Shown piece after piece: positions 1-12,800 of a stretch of DNA of 64,000 nucleotides. The stretch lies in NCBI RefSeq assembly GCF_000150275.1, contig NW_002060959.1:192172-256171 (forward strand). Reading direction: 5' to 3'. The stretch's first letter is position 1. Each line of letters begins with the position of its first letter. A program made the translations under genes and the position numbers. The stretch comes from Trichoplax adhaerens. Its lineage: Eukaryota > Placozoa > Uniplacotomia > Trichoplacea > Trichoplacidae. Below the pieces are notes generated by a model that worked only from the letters and a program-made list of their open reading frames with translations, did not search any database and had not been told where the DNA came from.

Positions 1-3000
1 TATATAACCTACCTTCAGATACAGTTTTAGTATTGTCTATTCATGAGTTAATTTGTATGGATTTGCAATGGAATATTTCAGTGAATAATAACATTGCATT
101 CATTTGTAACTAGCTTTAACTTTTTAGTTCCATACTTACTGTACATACGTATATGAATTTTAAAATTTGTATATTCTTGAAATGCACCATTAATGCCCGG
201 AAAGGATACATGAGATCGAGCACATCACCATTTGCTTGTTTCTTATACGACTAGTTTTGGGACCGTTCACGAAGTTAAATTTGTGATCAGAAATCAATCA
301 AATATTTGAAATACTCTTTGTTAACCAATCTGCAGCTGATGCACTTTTCTTAGTTTGTTAACATCCGATATCGTAGAGTAAGCTATTCTCAATTTACAAA
401 TGAATGTAATCGCAGTAAAATTGATAGTGTAGCTACTATTGTCTCTAATTATTACTATAGCTGATATATTTAACAAGTTGTCACAACTCTTTCTTGCGAC
501 AAAGGAAACGTAAACTAACGAAGTAAAGCATCTCTCGTGTAACTTTAATAACTCGATTTACTTCTTCCAGTATCTCCAGTTTCTATGATAGTGATATAGA
601 ACAACTTGATTTCTCAGTTGAACTCCACATATAACAGAATATATTACACCATTCTTCACTGTACGAGTCTTGCGCTATTCTTGAGTTAACTACTGATTTA
701 CTCCTAAAAATACACACGCTTAAATCGATTTTTATAATGAATTTTCAGTGTTAATTAGTGAGAATTAAGTTAGCGTTATCACTATAATACATTACTAAAT
801 ATGTAAATAAATATTCTCATCATTAGATAGCTACAAGCTATCACACACAACATATAGCCTTATTTGATTATTGACTAATTAACGGTTACTTATTTGATAA
901 CGGTGTAGTATGACACACACACGACCTATAGCCTTATTTAGCTATTCATTAGCAGTTGCTTATTTGGTACAGTTCTAGTTAATTGCCTAATTACAGAAAC
1001 TTCTTGGTATAGTTTCATCTGTTTCATTTAACAGTAACTAATATTTGTCGTACAAAGTCATAAGAAACCTTCTGTGCACATGTTTTTGATCATGTAATAG
1101 CGTTAAGATGTAGCAAACTACATCCATTCTTTGCTATGCGATTTGCTACTTGTATTGAATTAAAGATACTTATAATATGTTATATGATTTTTAGAACTAT
1201 CCAAAAATTCACGCCTGATTTAAAATACAATTTTTTTAATTCTTAAACGAATGCATACGATTTCTTAAATTCTAAAACGAATAAATAAATACGTTATTAA
1301 ATCGTTTTACAGACTAAAAGTTTTTTAAGATATAATTGTATAAATCAATGAATATCTAGTAGTCTCGTCTGTTAAAAGTACATTTATGCTTTACAAAATA
1401 TAAATATAATATTGTGGATTACGACTAGTGTGATGAAAGAGTGTAATTATACTAACTTATTCACATTATGTGTATAAATGAATGTAACTGACAGCCATAT
1501 ATGGTTCCGTTTTCGAATATTGTACTAATGTAATTTTTACTCTTGAGTAGAGTATTGTGCAGGATTTTTTGATTGTCTTCTTTGTTAGTTGTAGAGAATT
1601 GTTGTTCTAGAGTGCAAGTCTATTATCCAGTTTATCTTAGCCTATTTCAACTATTCTTGCACGGAGAAGATAAATAGGATTCTTCTCCGACAGAAAAACT
1701 GATATTAATTGTTACTTCTAAGATTTAGGGCCATGTCAACCATTGTTAGATTCATGGGAGATTTGCTCTACCGCATTTTAAAAACCTATTCATTGCCTGT
1801 TGAATTCTATTTCGTTCTTTCGTTTTGTCAGATTAATTTTTCTATAACTATATCATTTTCTTTTCGGTAAGAACACTGATGCACATTGAGGATATAACAT
1901 TTGGTTTAATGCATTGACGATTTTGTATTACTTTGTTTGTTTCTAAGGCACAGGCAAATTGATTTACGGTCTTAACGAGCATTTTGATGTTGCGCTATGA
2001 AAGCGAATAGTAGTACTGATCGTTTTAACAACTAGTTAGGGATCATAAAGATTCTTGATTAATCTAGACGGTTGTCATATAGCACTAAAATTGATAAGAA
2101 TTACAGTTTAGTATGTAAGATTACGTGCAAACCACCATTCGTAACAGCTACTTATTGGTAGAAGGCCTAATTTATATTTTAAAGTATTCTTTAACAAGGC
2201 ATCAAGAATTACTTATCTTTGAAACACTCAATCAAAAACGGTTTGATAAAAGATGTTGTCATCAAACCATTTAATTTTGAGCATATTTTCTATAGCCATT
2301 TATAACGTATATTGTAAAGTTTTAGCTACGAACTCTGAAAGGTCAAAATTTTTTCATATACGGATTTGTTTGAGCTACAAGCAAATATCTTTATATTATA
2401 TTCGTGCCCGATACGAGACTCTAAGGTTATACTGAATCTACGTTACGACTGCATAGGATTAGGATATTCACTTTGCTTCCAAAAGTTTTACCTAATGTCT
2501 TATGGGAGAACTGATGTGTAAGTTTTCTATAAGTATGATAAAAAGGCCTCTTAATTTCTTTAGTTATCTCATATCGGTATCTCTATAATGTCTAAATAAG
2601 TAGTAGAGTCTATTATACTCTTCCACCCGTATAGAAATAGGATATTAACGATTCCAATCCTTCGACTTCAAGCTTGTGGGTATTACTTAACTACTCCCTG
2701 ATATCGATATTTGTTAATCAAAAATTTTTCGTCATCGCTTAAGCGCTATCCTTTAACGTTATATTAATTATTCATCAGCGAACATAATGCAAAATCTTTT
2801 CTATTAATATTCTACCATATTTACTATGGTATATGATATACAGTGCGTATATATTACTGCATTTTTAGACAATCAAAGACAAAACCTTCTAAGTTAACTT
2901 TTGGGCAAGATAAATTTATTATTGTCATTATTGTTTGCTAGGCGAAAAAAATGAATCACCAAAGGAATAACGATTGCGTACGCGATTACTTTTCATATGG

Positions 3001-3841
3001 TCAGAAACTGAATGATAAATGTAGTCATGCATGTATGTTTGTATAACTACGTAAACCTTCAGTAATTTAGAGCATAGCGATTGTTACTATTAGGCTCACC
3101 GCTTATTAATCTTAGCAATTAAAATTAATGCCCATACCGGACAACAAAGGAAGCTACTAAAGTAACCATTACATATTGCGATTGTAACATAGCAGATTTA
3201 TAAAGCAAACCAGCATATTCTGGTGCTAAGATAGTAGTATGATATTGCATTTAAAGTATTATTAACTTTCATAAATTATCGATATATTAAAACGAATGGC
3301 CGAGGATCTAATCCAAGGGCAATTCGAATATATTTAATGAACGGATATGGCATCGAATTGGCACCTTTATGTAATTAAATTATCCTCATAATTGAGATTA
3401 GAAGAAATGCCAAGCAAACTAATTGTGCAACAATTAAATCTTTTACATAAATAAATAAAGTGAGCGTTAGTAAAGATGATAACAGTCAAGAATTCTAAAA
3501 CGCAATATTAGACATACTAGGCCATAGCCTAAACAGTTTACATAGACATATTCTTTAAAGGCATTAAAAATTGAAGTAATAACTATTCATCATTACTGAA
3601 GTAAAAATCGTTGTTACGAAAGAAATTTCGATTTTAGCATTGGTATGCGATCGAAAGTTAATGCATTATTGAAAAATAAACGTTAACATTCTTTTAACGA
3701 ATAATGTCCTGGACAACATTTCAGGTAAAGCAAATAAGCTAAAGCTTATACTTCTTCCAGAGTTGGGGATCGATTATGGCACTTTGTATGATATTTTTTA
3801 GCTGCAATAAATCTGTAGCTTCAAATCCATCAATTTTGCCT
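1..3841. other. intergenic region, no gene recognised
   Basis: AT-rich sequence dense in stop codons in all frames. No conserved domain, exon with plausible splice sites or RNA gene was recognised. It holds a diverged tandem duplication near 841-977 and a short motif near 633-649 that recurs at about 16.49 kb; the duplication is listed separately. It forms the 3' flank of the minus-strand gene that ends at 3842. Confidence 0.6.
841..977. repeat. diverged tandem duplication of about 70 bp
   Basis: Two successive segments (about 841-905 and 911-977) both start with a CACACAC run. This is followed by an AC(C/A)TATAGCCTTATTT block, a Tn-ATT-rich middle and a GGTTACTTATTTG / AGTTGCTTATTTG block. 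The copies differ by several substitutions and small indels, so the duplication looks old. No coding potential is seen. Confidence 0.6.
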
Positions 3842-6800
3842 TTATAATAACACCACTAAAGCTGCAACAATAAGCGTTATTAATTTATAATTTCCGTAGT
3901 CGGGCCTATGAGCAGCATTAACATGAGGACTATCCAAACATTGGCTGCTGGTAATACAGATTTTTTGCGATGATATAAACGGCGTTGACCAATGCTTTGT
4001 AATTTCACCACCTGGCCGAAAGACACCACCGATCCCGAAAAAGAAGTAATGACATCCTTCTAAGCTGATATCTGTTTCTGTATCGTTAGTAGTCACATTA
4101 CGATAAAAACGAAAAGTGGCACGACCATCAATAATCGAACTACTTATTAAAAAGACATTTTGATTGTACTGAGAATCCATCTGCGCATAGTGATTGCTAG
4201 TATTAACTGTTAGATAGCGATCATAAATTGTAGGAGCATCATTTAAGAACGATGCCACGATAGCATCAGAATTATTCATATGGCGATCGTCAGATATACC
4301 CATAGCAATCCAGCGATCAGTTCTTGATGCCATTGTTATTTCAATTCGGCCATCCTTATACACTTTCCAATTGAGTTGATTCTGACAGATACCAATATCA
4401 CAGCCAGTAATCCAACTACCGGAACAATTATCAAAGACAAGACTATCTTTTCGAGCACCAACATCGGGTGGAATATCATCTGAGCATATGCTTGGGAAGA
4501 TACAAATAATTTCCGATGTAATGCTTGGCTTTAATGGATGTTTACTTAAAATTCCAGTATCAGGATTAAAATCGCCACCAACTGCTAAGAAAAAATGGTT
4601 GCAGCCAAATAAAATAGTATCCCCTTGTGAATCACCAGTAATAATATGACGATAGAAATTGAAAGTAACTTCGCCATTAATGTTAGAACTATTGATAAGG
4701 TAAGCATCGTTGATAGCATCTACCTTTGGTGTTTTATAGCCATCAATAAAACTATCCATTAATGTTGGCGTGCTATTATAATACCAGCCAACGATAGCAT
4801 CTGTATTGGGCATTTTTTCCTGATAAGAAAAGCCAAGAGCAACCCATTTATCGGTTTTCGACTTCATTTGAAAATGAATAGTTCCGTCATTATATACATT
4901 CCAATTCACTCGACTCTGGCAATCTCCATTAAAACATCCAGTTCTCCATTGGCCTGAGCAAGCCTTTAAAGTTAACTTTTCAAACTTTGGAGCCTTATGT
5001 TGTAAACATTGGCTACCATTGATACAAATCTTTCGACTAGTTATATGAGGTATCGTTGGGTGCTTTGATATAATTTTCGTTCCAGGATCAAAATCGCCTC
5101 CTACTCCATAAAAGAAATAATGACATCCTTGTAAACTGATGTCACTAATACGATCAGTGGTTGTTAAGTTACGAGCAAAACCCAACGTCGTGATACCGTT
5201 TATTTGAGATCCGTTAATTAAATAGACATTATCTTGAATGTCAATAATTGGTATAGTATTTATGATATATCGATCTGTTATAGTTGGCTTATTGTAAGCA
5301 TACCATCCTACTATGGCATCAGAAGCATTCATCTTTTTATCATGTGAAATACCTAATGCAATCCATTTATTGGTCTTAGACGCCATTTCAAAATGGATTG
5401 TTCCGTCACCATATATCTGCCAGGTTAATTGATTAAGACACTCACCACTACCGCATTGGGTGCTCCAACTACCTGAACATGCACTTGTATGGAGCCGTGC
5501 ATCGTCGAAAAAATTCAGCGATAGTCTTCCGCGATTAGTCATGCCGTGATACTTTAACTCATCCAAATCATAATAATTATCTTGTCGTGGACTACTCTGA
5601 GAACCTGATGGGAATTGAAGAGATTGGGGCAATTTTGCATCATATGCATAAATAATATCCATAATGCTATTGGTTATGTTATGATCACTACTTTCATTAG
5701 CTACTAAATTTCGACGCCATCGCAATGTAGTGATACCATTAATTTCAATGCCGACAGCAGCTGTTAAGCTGTCACTACCTTGATAAAATGAATCCTCCCT
5801 TGGTGAACTACGATCGCGCGAATAATAATCGAATAAACGAAATAAATTACCTCGAGCACTCCCAATTACCATATCCATACAGTCCATGGAGTGATTTACC
5901 CGTTTATCAGTCTGACTATTTGGTTGTGAGTTAATTGGTGAAATTAATAATCCTTGCGCTGCTCCAGCTGGGAAAAGTTGACACGATTGTTTTAATTCAC
6001 GTGGACGCCAACCCAATCCCAGCCAGCTCATAGTTTTAGCTTGGTGGATAACTTCAATCTCATTACTCTGGCGTATTATTTTATACCAAATTCGACTGTT
6101 TGAATCTAGTTCGGAATAAGTATGCTTTGAGACATCATCTGGCATTGCAACGGTCAATGAGGAGACTTTAGAACATTTATATCCGTAAAAACCAGGTAAA
6201 CAATAGCACTGTTTGAGTGGATAGTTATAATTTTGATTAATGATCAAGCAACGACCATTATTATTGCAATCTGCTTCATTTTGACATTCATATTGGTACT
6301 GACAGCGTTCGCCAGTTGCAGTATTGTTAGTACAGAAACATAATGGCAAATTATTAGTACAATGATGATTTATGATGCCATCGTTATAACAGTTAAGTTC
6401 ATGACATGAAAATTTAGCAATTTCAACATCAGCACAACTCCAAACAGAGTAGGGACTAGGATAAAAATTCCTATCGGCACCATAATGAATTAAGCGAATA
6501 ATACAATGTTGACAAGAAAAATCTTTAGGCAAACTAATAGTGTAATTTTGAACGATTGAGATATTTTTCGCTGGATTAGAATTGGCATTGCTATTAGGCG
6601 CCAATTCATATGCAATCGATCCATTAAGAAATAGTAGCTGAATTTTAAAATCGCCGCAATCCGATAAAGCCATATGCCATGTTACATCAACATTGGAACC
6701 AGTTATTAGCTTAGTCTTGAAAGTTGTTTTCATGGCATTTTCTGGCATTCCACAGGGACTTTTCGTGGTAAGATTAGTTAAAAAATCGAAATCATATTGT

Positions 6801-6889
6801 CTTGCTTTCGGATAAGTTAACCGAATATGTCCATCAACTAAATACGATGTAAATGTTCCGATTACAAACAGCAAGCCGATAGCTTTCAT
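3842..6889 (-). CDS. secreted LPMO-like / EGF / four-DOMON protein
   Basis: Single-exon gene, 1015 aa, starting at the ATG at 6889. Residues 1-20 form a signal peptide with likely cleavage after VDG, which leaves His21 as the first residue of the mature protein. Residues 21-157 resemble the LPMO/chitin-binding-type-4 fold: HIRLTYPKAR start, CxxC at 126-129 and a WSCADVEI end at 150-157. Residues 162-240 hold two to three Cys-rich EGF-like modules. Four DOMON domains follow. The first spans about 245-460. The next three are about 175-residue repeats, each opening with CSGxW at 471, 644 and 822. Met and His at heme-ligand positions pair as 335/448, 520/610, 693/784 and 871/966. The C-terminus is a bare hydrophobic tail, which suggests a GPI anchor or short membrane anchor. 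Many N-glycosylation sequons are present. Domain assignments are by motif reading. Copper binding and heme binding are inferred, and the second histidine of a copper brace is not certain (His72 is one candidate). Confidence 0.9.
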   Translation of the reverse strand: MKAIGLLFVIGTFTSYLVDGHIRLTYPKARQYDFDFLTNLTTKSPCGMPENAMKTTFKTKLITGSNVDVTWHMALSDCGDFKIQLLFLNGSIAYELAPNSNANSNPAKNISIVQNYTISLPKDFSCQHCIIRLIHYGADRNFYPSPYSVWSCADVEIAKFSCHELNCYNDGIINHHCTNNLPLCFCTNNTATGERCQYQYECQNEADCNNNGRCLIINQNYNYPLKQCYCLPGFYGYKCSKVSSLTVAMPDDVSKHTYSELDSNSRIWYKIIRQSNEIEVIHQAKTMSWLGLGWRPRELKQSCQLFPAGAAQGLLISPINSQPNSQTDKRVNHSMDCMDMVIGSARGNLFRLFDYYSRDRSSPREDSFYQGSDSLTAAVGIEINGITTLRWRRNLVANESSDHNITNSIMDIIYAYDAKLPQSLQFPSGSQSSPRQDNYYDLDELKYHGMTNRGRLSLNFFDDARLHTSACSGSWSTQCGSGECLNQLTWQIYGDGTIHFEMASKTNKWIALGISHDKKMNASDAIVGWYAYNKPTITDRYIINTIPIIDIQDNVYLINGSQINGITTLGFARNLTTTDRISDISLQGCHYFFYGVGGDFDPGTKIISKHPTIPHITSRKICINGSQCLQHKAPKFEKLTLKACSGQWRTGCFNGDCQSRVNWNVYNDGTIHFQMKSKTDKWVALGFSYQEKMPNTDAIVGWYYNSTPTLMDSFIDGYKTPKVDAINDAYLINSSNINGEVTFNFYRHIITGDSQGDTILFGCNHFFLAVGGDFNPDTGILSKHPLKPSITSEIICIFPSICSDDIPPDVGARKDSLVFDNCSGSWITGCDIGICQNQLNWKVYKDGRIEITMASRTDRWIAMGISDDRHMNNSDAIVASFLNDAPTIYDRYLTVNTSNHYAQMDSQYNQNVFLISSSIIDGRATFRFYRNVTTNDTETDISLEGCHYFFFGIGGVFRPGGEITKHWSTPFISSQKICITSSQCLDSPHVNAAHRPDYGNYKLITLIVAALVVLL

Positions 6890-9800
6890 TTTTGGCTGAC
6901 TAAAAATGAACTTATCCTTTAGTGACCAAGAATTGAAGCTTTTAAGCTTGCATCAAATTTGATAGATTAAATAAATAGAACGAGTTACTGCTTTTATTCA
7001 AACAAAGAATCTTACGTCCAACGATAGAAAATAGCATTAAATGTGTTATTTTTTTCTCATGATTTGTATTAAAACAAGGACCCCAACAGAATATACTGTA
7101 GATTGGAGACAAGTATTGAATGGTAGTTATAGTTATTCATTTTCATTTTGAATGGATTCTTATAGCTAGGCAGGCTATGTGTAGTAATCTACAGTATGTT
7201 GCACTCTATTACTTAATTTGTTCCTATTGTATTTTCAACGTTAGGATATTACTAAGTTGAAAAGAGTCAATTTTATTTACCGAGTAATATCTATAAATGA
7301 ATAGAATAGAGGCAATTATCCTATTCCATACATTTTCTCTACTAGCCAGCAAGCCAAAAAAATACTCGCAAACAATGATCTTATTTATTATGATGAACAT
7401 GCATTGCCTTTACTTTTGTTGTTTTGTACCGTTATAGCCAGAACACAATAGGTCAAACAATATAGTACGGTCTACATGTAGATAAAGTATTGTAGGCGGG
7501 TAATTTCGAGGAAGAAAAAGATAGCTCTTGTTGGTTTTAATATAAAAATGTTATTAATAACTACCGTAGCGCGCTTTACTGGTGATAGAGTAATAATCTG
7601 TGGTGCGATGAATTCAATTTTAATGCTGCAAAAGCGACAAAGTAAAAATTATTGATAAAATCAGCGAATGCTGCCTTGATACGCTCGTATATTGATATCA
7701 ATTAGACTCTGAAAAGTGCCTATATCAAGCTCAAATCGAATGATACTAATAGTAAATTTGCAATTTAGTTAATGCCATTAATAGTGTACATACCGTGTAG
7801 TATTTATTATCATTAATAACTTTGTTATCCAATGAAGCTATTTTAAATAATTTATTATTCTTGTTGAAAGTAACGCTATTCAGTTGATAGAAAAATATTA
7901 AAACAATACATGCTATCGGCTAACTATCAGAACTACGTATAATTTGTCGTCATTGAAAAAGATAGAGAGGGGGTAGAGTTATCCTCATCGATAAAGCGCT
8001 ATATGGGTAAGAAAGAAAATAAAATCTTGCAAATGGCCTTATTGGAGAAGAATTCCTTGCAGCTAAAAAATATAACAGAGCTTTCTGAGATTTTGACACC
8101 ATTCCACTGCATTATTTTTATTGATCAGTTGACTTTATTTATCGTGACATACTATCCATAAATCAAAAAATTTAAATAAATAACACATGTAGGTAGTAAA
8201 AGAAATATGTAGGGAATTAGATAATTACTTTGTATTGGTTTCATTATAAGAAGATAAATATTGAAGTAGTTGATATCGAATATAGTAAATTATCAATACC
8301 CAAACTAGTTTCTATACTTGTTTATATCGTAGAATTAATAAATGCATAGATTTAAAAATTTGTTTTTATCGCTGCTATTAGACCATTTCTTAGATTAGGA
8401 GTCGATTAAGTACAATTTTTTGATTATCATTAAGGTTATCGTCAAATTAAATTGATAGAATAGCGCGGTAATTATCTCTTTATTTATTAAACTTCTCATG
8501 TTTTCAATCGGATTGACGTTACAGACGTCAAAGCTATCAAATTATGCAGCTAAAATAGCAGAAAGTATTTGGTTCTTTAATATTACTTCAACGAACTTAC
8601 TGAATTGCTGCAAATAATAGGTAGGCAATGAAACATAGTAAAATAAATTTTGTAACAAATTATTTAATTTTGCTACTTCAAAAACAGAATAATCATCTCT
8701 AAACAGTGACCTAAAGCCTATTTTCAAAGCTTACAACACTGAATTATAAATATTATCAAATTATATTACAGTAATGGAAAAGTTTGGCAAAAAAACTATT
8801 CATGATTGAGTGAAAGGATACGTTTCAGGTAGCAAATAGTTTCCTATCCGATATTTGTTAAAATGATCTTCCTAATGTTATTTATGATCAGTACATACTC
8901 AAAGTATATAGGAAATTCATAAATGGATCATTACATTATACCTGAAATTTATTTAACTATCTTTCTACACTAATAGCTCCAGTATTCTAGGTACCAATCG
9001 AACTACTACCAATGCTTCTGTGTGACCATGCTTTTTTTCTAGGATATTATCAATTTTAAAACACAATTCCAGTCGACGGCTTGGCATTGTCTCCTTTAAG
9101 AACAATTTTCAGGCGTTGTTATACTATGACTTGTACTTGTTTACAGTGGAAGACGTCACATTAAATTTTTGTCTTCAATAAAAATAATGCATGTAAATAG
9201 ACTGACAATAAAGATAATACATATGATCTTATGGATATATGAAGATTATAAAAATTAGCTTTAGGCTTTGTAATTACTTCAATACAAAAAGTAGCTAGGC
9301 CAATTATTCTTACCTGCCTTGTATCTTTTAGTGAAGTAAATTACTGAAAGTATCGTTATATTATTACAAGTCTACTCGGTAAAAATTAACCGCTTGCCGA
9401 TTTCTTAAATCTTGGTACGCTGCATTCCATCCCTGCTTAAACTCATTCAATCAATTTCCCTGCGTAAATAATTCTACATTGTACAGAACAGATAAAATAC
9501 TAATTAGTATCTGCAGGAAAAGTTTAAATGGTAATCAAGGCTAAAGTACTATATACAAAATTTACTATTATATGAGCAATTGAGTTGAATTTATTTGGGA
9601 AATATAAATTTCTAGCTGCCGTCTTCATTTTGTATAATTCTTTATTTTGGGTAGCAATATTATGATATTCATTAATTATTCAACAAAAGCAGCGATACTA
9701 TATTGATTAGTAAACTTAGCTCAAGCCTTTATTGACTTGGCTTTAATAATTCATTAATTTTTTTACTTTTCGTTGATTCCACCATTCAAATTAATAATTA

Positions 9801-12800
9801 TCACTAAAGTGAGGATAAAATTGCATCTGTGATCTTATTTTATTGAACTATTTGTATTTAGGCCTGCATGCTAAAGAACAAGCCTAGCTGTCATTCATGA
9901 AAGCTATCAAAATAGCAAGTGTATTCGAAACGTTTTGAAGTGTTTCTGTCGATCTGATATAAAATGCAATATAATATCGATAATCACTAAAAATAATTAA
10001 TATAACATTTCATCATCACTATTGGGATGTTAATTACTTTATATTGTAATAGTGTGGCGCTGTCTTTTGTATATTGATGTTAAGGTTGGTTTACTTACTC
10101 TATCAGCATCAAAATTATTCCATTAATTGATTAGCGAACAACTTACTAATCTTATTCCTTGGCTATCATAAAGGCCAGCATTTTTTGGTAAAATAATAGA
10201 TATCTTGGAAATTAATAAATACTGGATGATAATTTACTAGAAAAACCATAACTTTGTAGTTCAACCTCGGTTAAGCGAACCTAAAGGATTTTAACAACTT
10301 TATTACTTCTGTTTGCTATTGTATATAGGTTTTCGTTAAGCACACAGAGCAAAATCAAAATCTTTTAATGGAACATGTAAAGATCATCCTCTGTGTTATC
10401 ATTCTTTTTTTTAATTTTAGCCATTTTGACTTTCTCAGGTAGTATTTCCTTCTACGTAATCGTCTATATCAGGTACAAGTTCTTTTTCAAAATTCTAGCA
10501 ATGCCAGCGGATACTATACTATTAGCAACATGAAAGCGTCCATTATATTTATATTAGATATAGTTAGCATAGTTACGGCACAGATGGATGGTATTATTAC
10601 TTTTTAATGATATTTATTCAGCCAATATAGCCTATATATCCTGATCGAAACGATCGCTATGACAATATCAAAAAATTACACATTAGCTATTTTGAGATGA
10701 TCAAGATTGATCATGGACTTCTTGATAATCATGGTTGCTTCAATGAGCCCATTGTAGCAAAAAATTTTTAAAAGACCTGTTTACCTTCAATAAACCTCCT
10801 TCACACAATATTTTTTAAATCGCTGATACGCATTTATAACGTTTTCAAATCGTATACAACTTTCAGTAAGGCCAAGCATATAAAAATTTTACATATTCAC
10901 AAATCAAACACAAGTACAGTTGAAAATAAATATGTGCCGGATTACAAAAATGTATCAGTTCAAATTAATGCAATGAAACAATATAGCGTAGATATTGCTT
11001 GACTTGTCCTGCATTTGAAAGAGGCTATCAGTTGTTTATGATTGAATATGGATTATTCGTTTGCGTGTTTACTTTCTATAAGAAAATATAATAATTTTCG
11101 GAAGTTCTCAAGAAAATATCTATTGATTTAATAAGAAATCTTCACAAAATCATTTTTAAATACCTGAAAAGCCGTTTCGAGAATTTTAAAATTGACAACT
11201 AATTCTAAAAAAATCAAGTACATATCGAAATTTTAAGTCATTGAAATAAATTTAATCTCTACAATAAATGTTTATGATTTAGTTTGTAAACGAGTTTATT
11301 GCATAAAAATATAATGTCATGACATACGATCGTAAAATTCTATTTCTGAGAGGATTAGCTGATTAACGATAAACAATTAATTCGATGTTACCAACTTCAT
11401 TACTAGTAACGTTCAGTATAAGAATCTTGCAGTTCTATGATAGTTTTGTGTATAATAAAATAATAGATCCATATATACCAAAACCTTCAAGTAACAGAAT
11501 TGGATACACCATTCAATAGAAAGTGAAGGCACCATATTTGTAAATTAACCACCCTATAAATAAAATAAAGCAATTGATAATCAATACAATAAGTTCACAG
11601 TTAGATTTGGAAGACTTGTATCATTTGCCGTTGAAACAAGAGAGTGAGAATTATTGAAATTTAATAAAGCGAGATTTTGACAGATTGGTCAATTGTTATC
11701 ACAGTATAATAGAGCTGGAATCAATTTTTTAATACCGTTCGTTGATAATGATAATTTTAAAATTAGAATATATATCACAGCACAACGACGAATTTATTCC
11801 TGATGTAATTTAAGAAACAAACGGAACTTAATATTGACAAGAAATAAAAGTTACGTTATCCTACGTAATGTTATAGATATAACTATATCATAGCAGTCGT
11901 TATTAATTCGCTTAAAGTACGTAAAGTACTGTAATATACCTTCTTTATTTATGGTGATTAAATTAATTTATTTTAGGTACAATACCAGTACCAATAATAT
12001 CACATACGGATAAGATGATAAGATGCTATTTCTAAATATAATAACACATATTTATACCCTGAAGAGCGTATTAAAATTAACGCCTGACAACAATCTGAGT
12101 AGAATGATATAAAATGAAGCTATAGCATAATAGCCTGAAACCTTGAGAAGAGTAAATAAATGCTATCAAGAGAATTTTCGAAAATTTCGTTTTTCATAAG
12201 CAGTATATTCTATTTTCCAGATTTTAGGCATTTTATACTATTCAGAATAAAGCTTGCTCTGCTTTATTGTATAACCAGAAACTCATTGTCTAGCATTTCT
12301 TTTATATAAGACCTTGCCTATAGTGGATATTTTGATAGAAACAGTTAATATTGCTATAGATAGATTTATTTTGAAGACAATAATCTCCATTTTAAGCTGC
12401 CATTTAAGAAAAGAATTAATGGAAATTTTAAGAAAGTTATGCACATGATATTGCAAGCAGTAATTAATTAATAGGATGGAATTAGCATGTCAGTGCTATC
12501 TAAGATGGTGGTTTATGACATAAATGAGATGAGCAACAATGATTACTTTATACCTTTTCTCAACTTATATTTTTCATTTTAATAAGGCTAAAGTTATAAA
12601 TTAAGAAATAAGTAATATTTAGGCCATAAAAGTAAATATTTCGTCTATAATTCCAAACTCAGCGACACTGTTCGAGTCTAATAAATTTCAATACACTTTG
12701 CAATAATTTGCAATATTTCTTTTCACAAATCAGATGAATAATAAAATGCAATTTTTTCTCGAATAAAATAACATGCAAATGAATCAGTATCCGCCATCAA

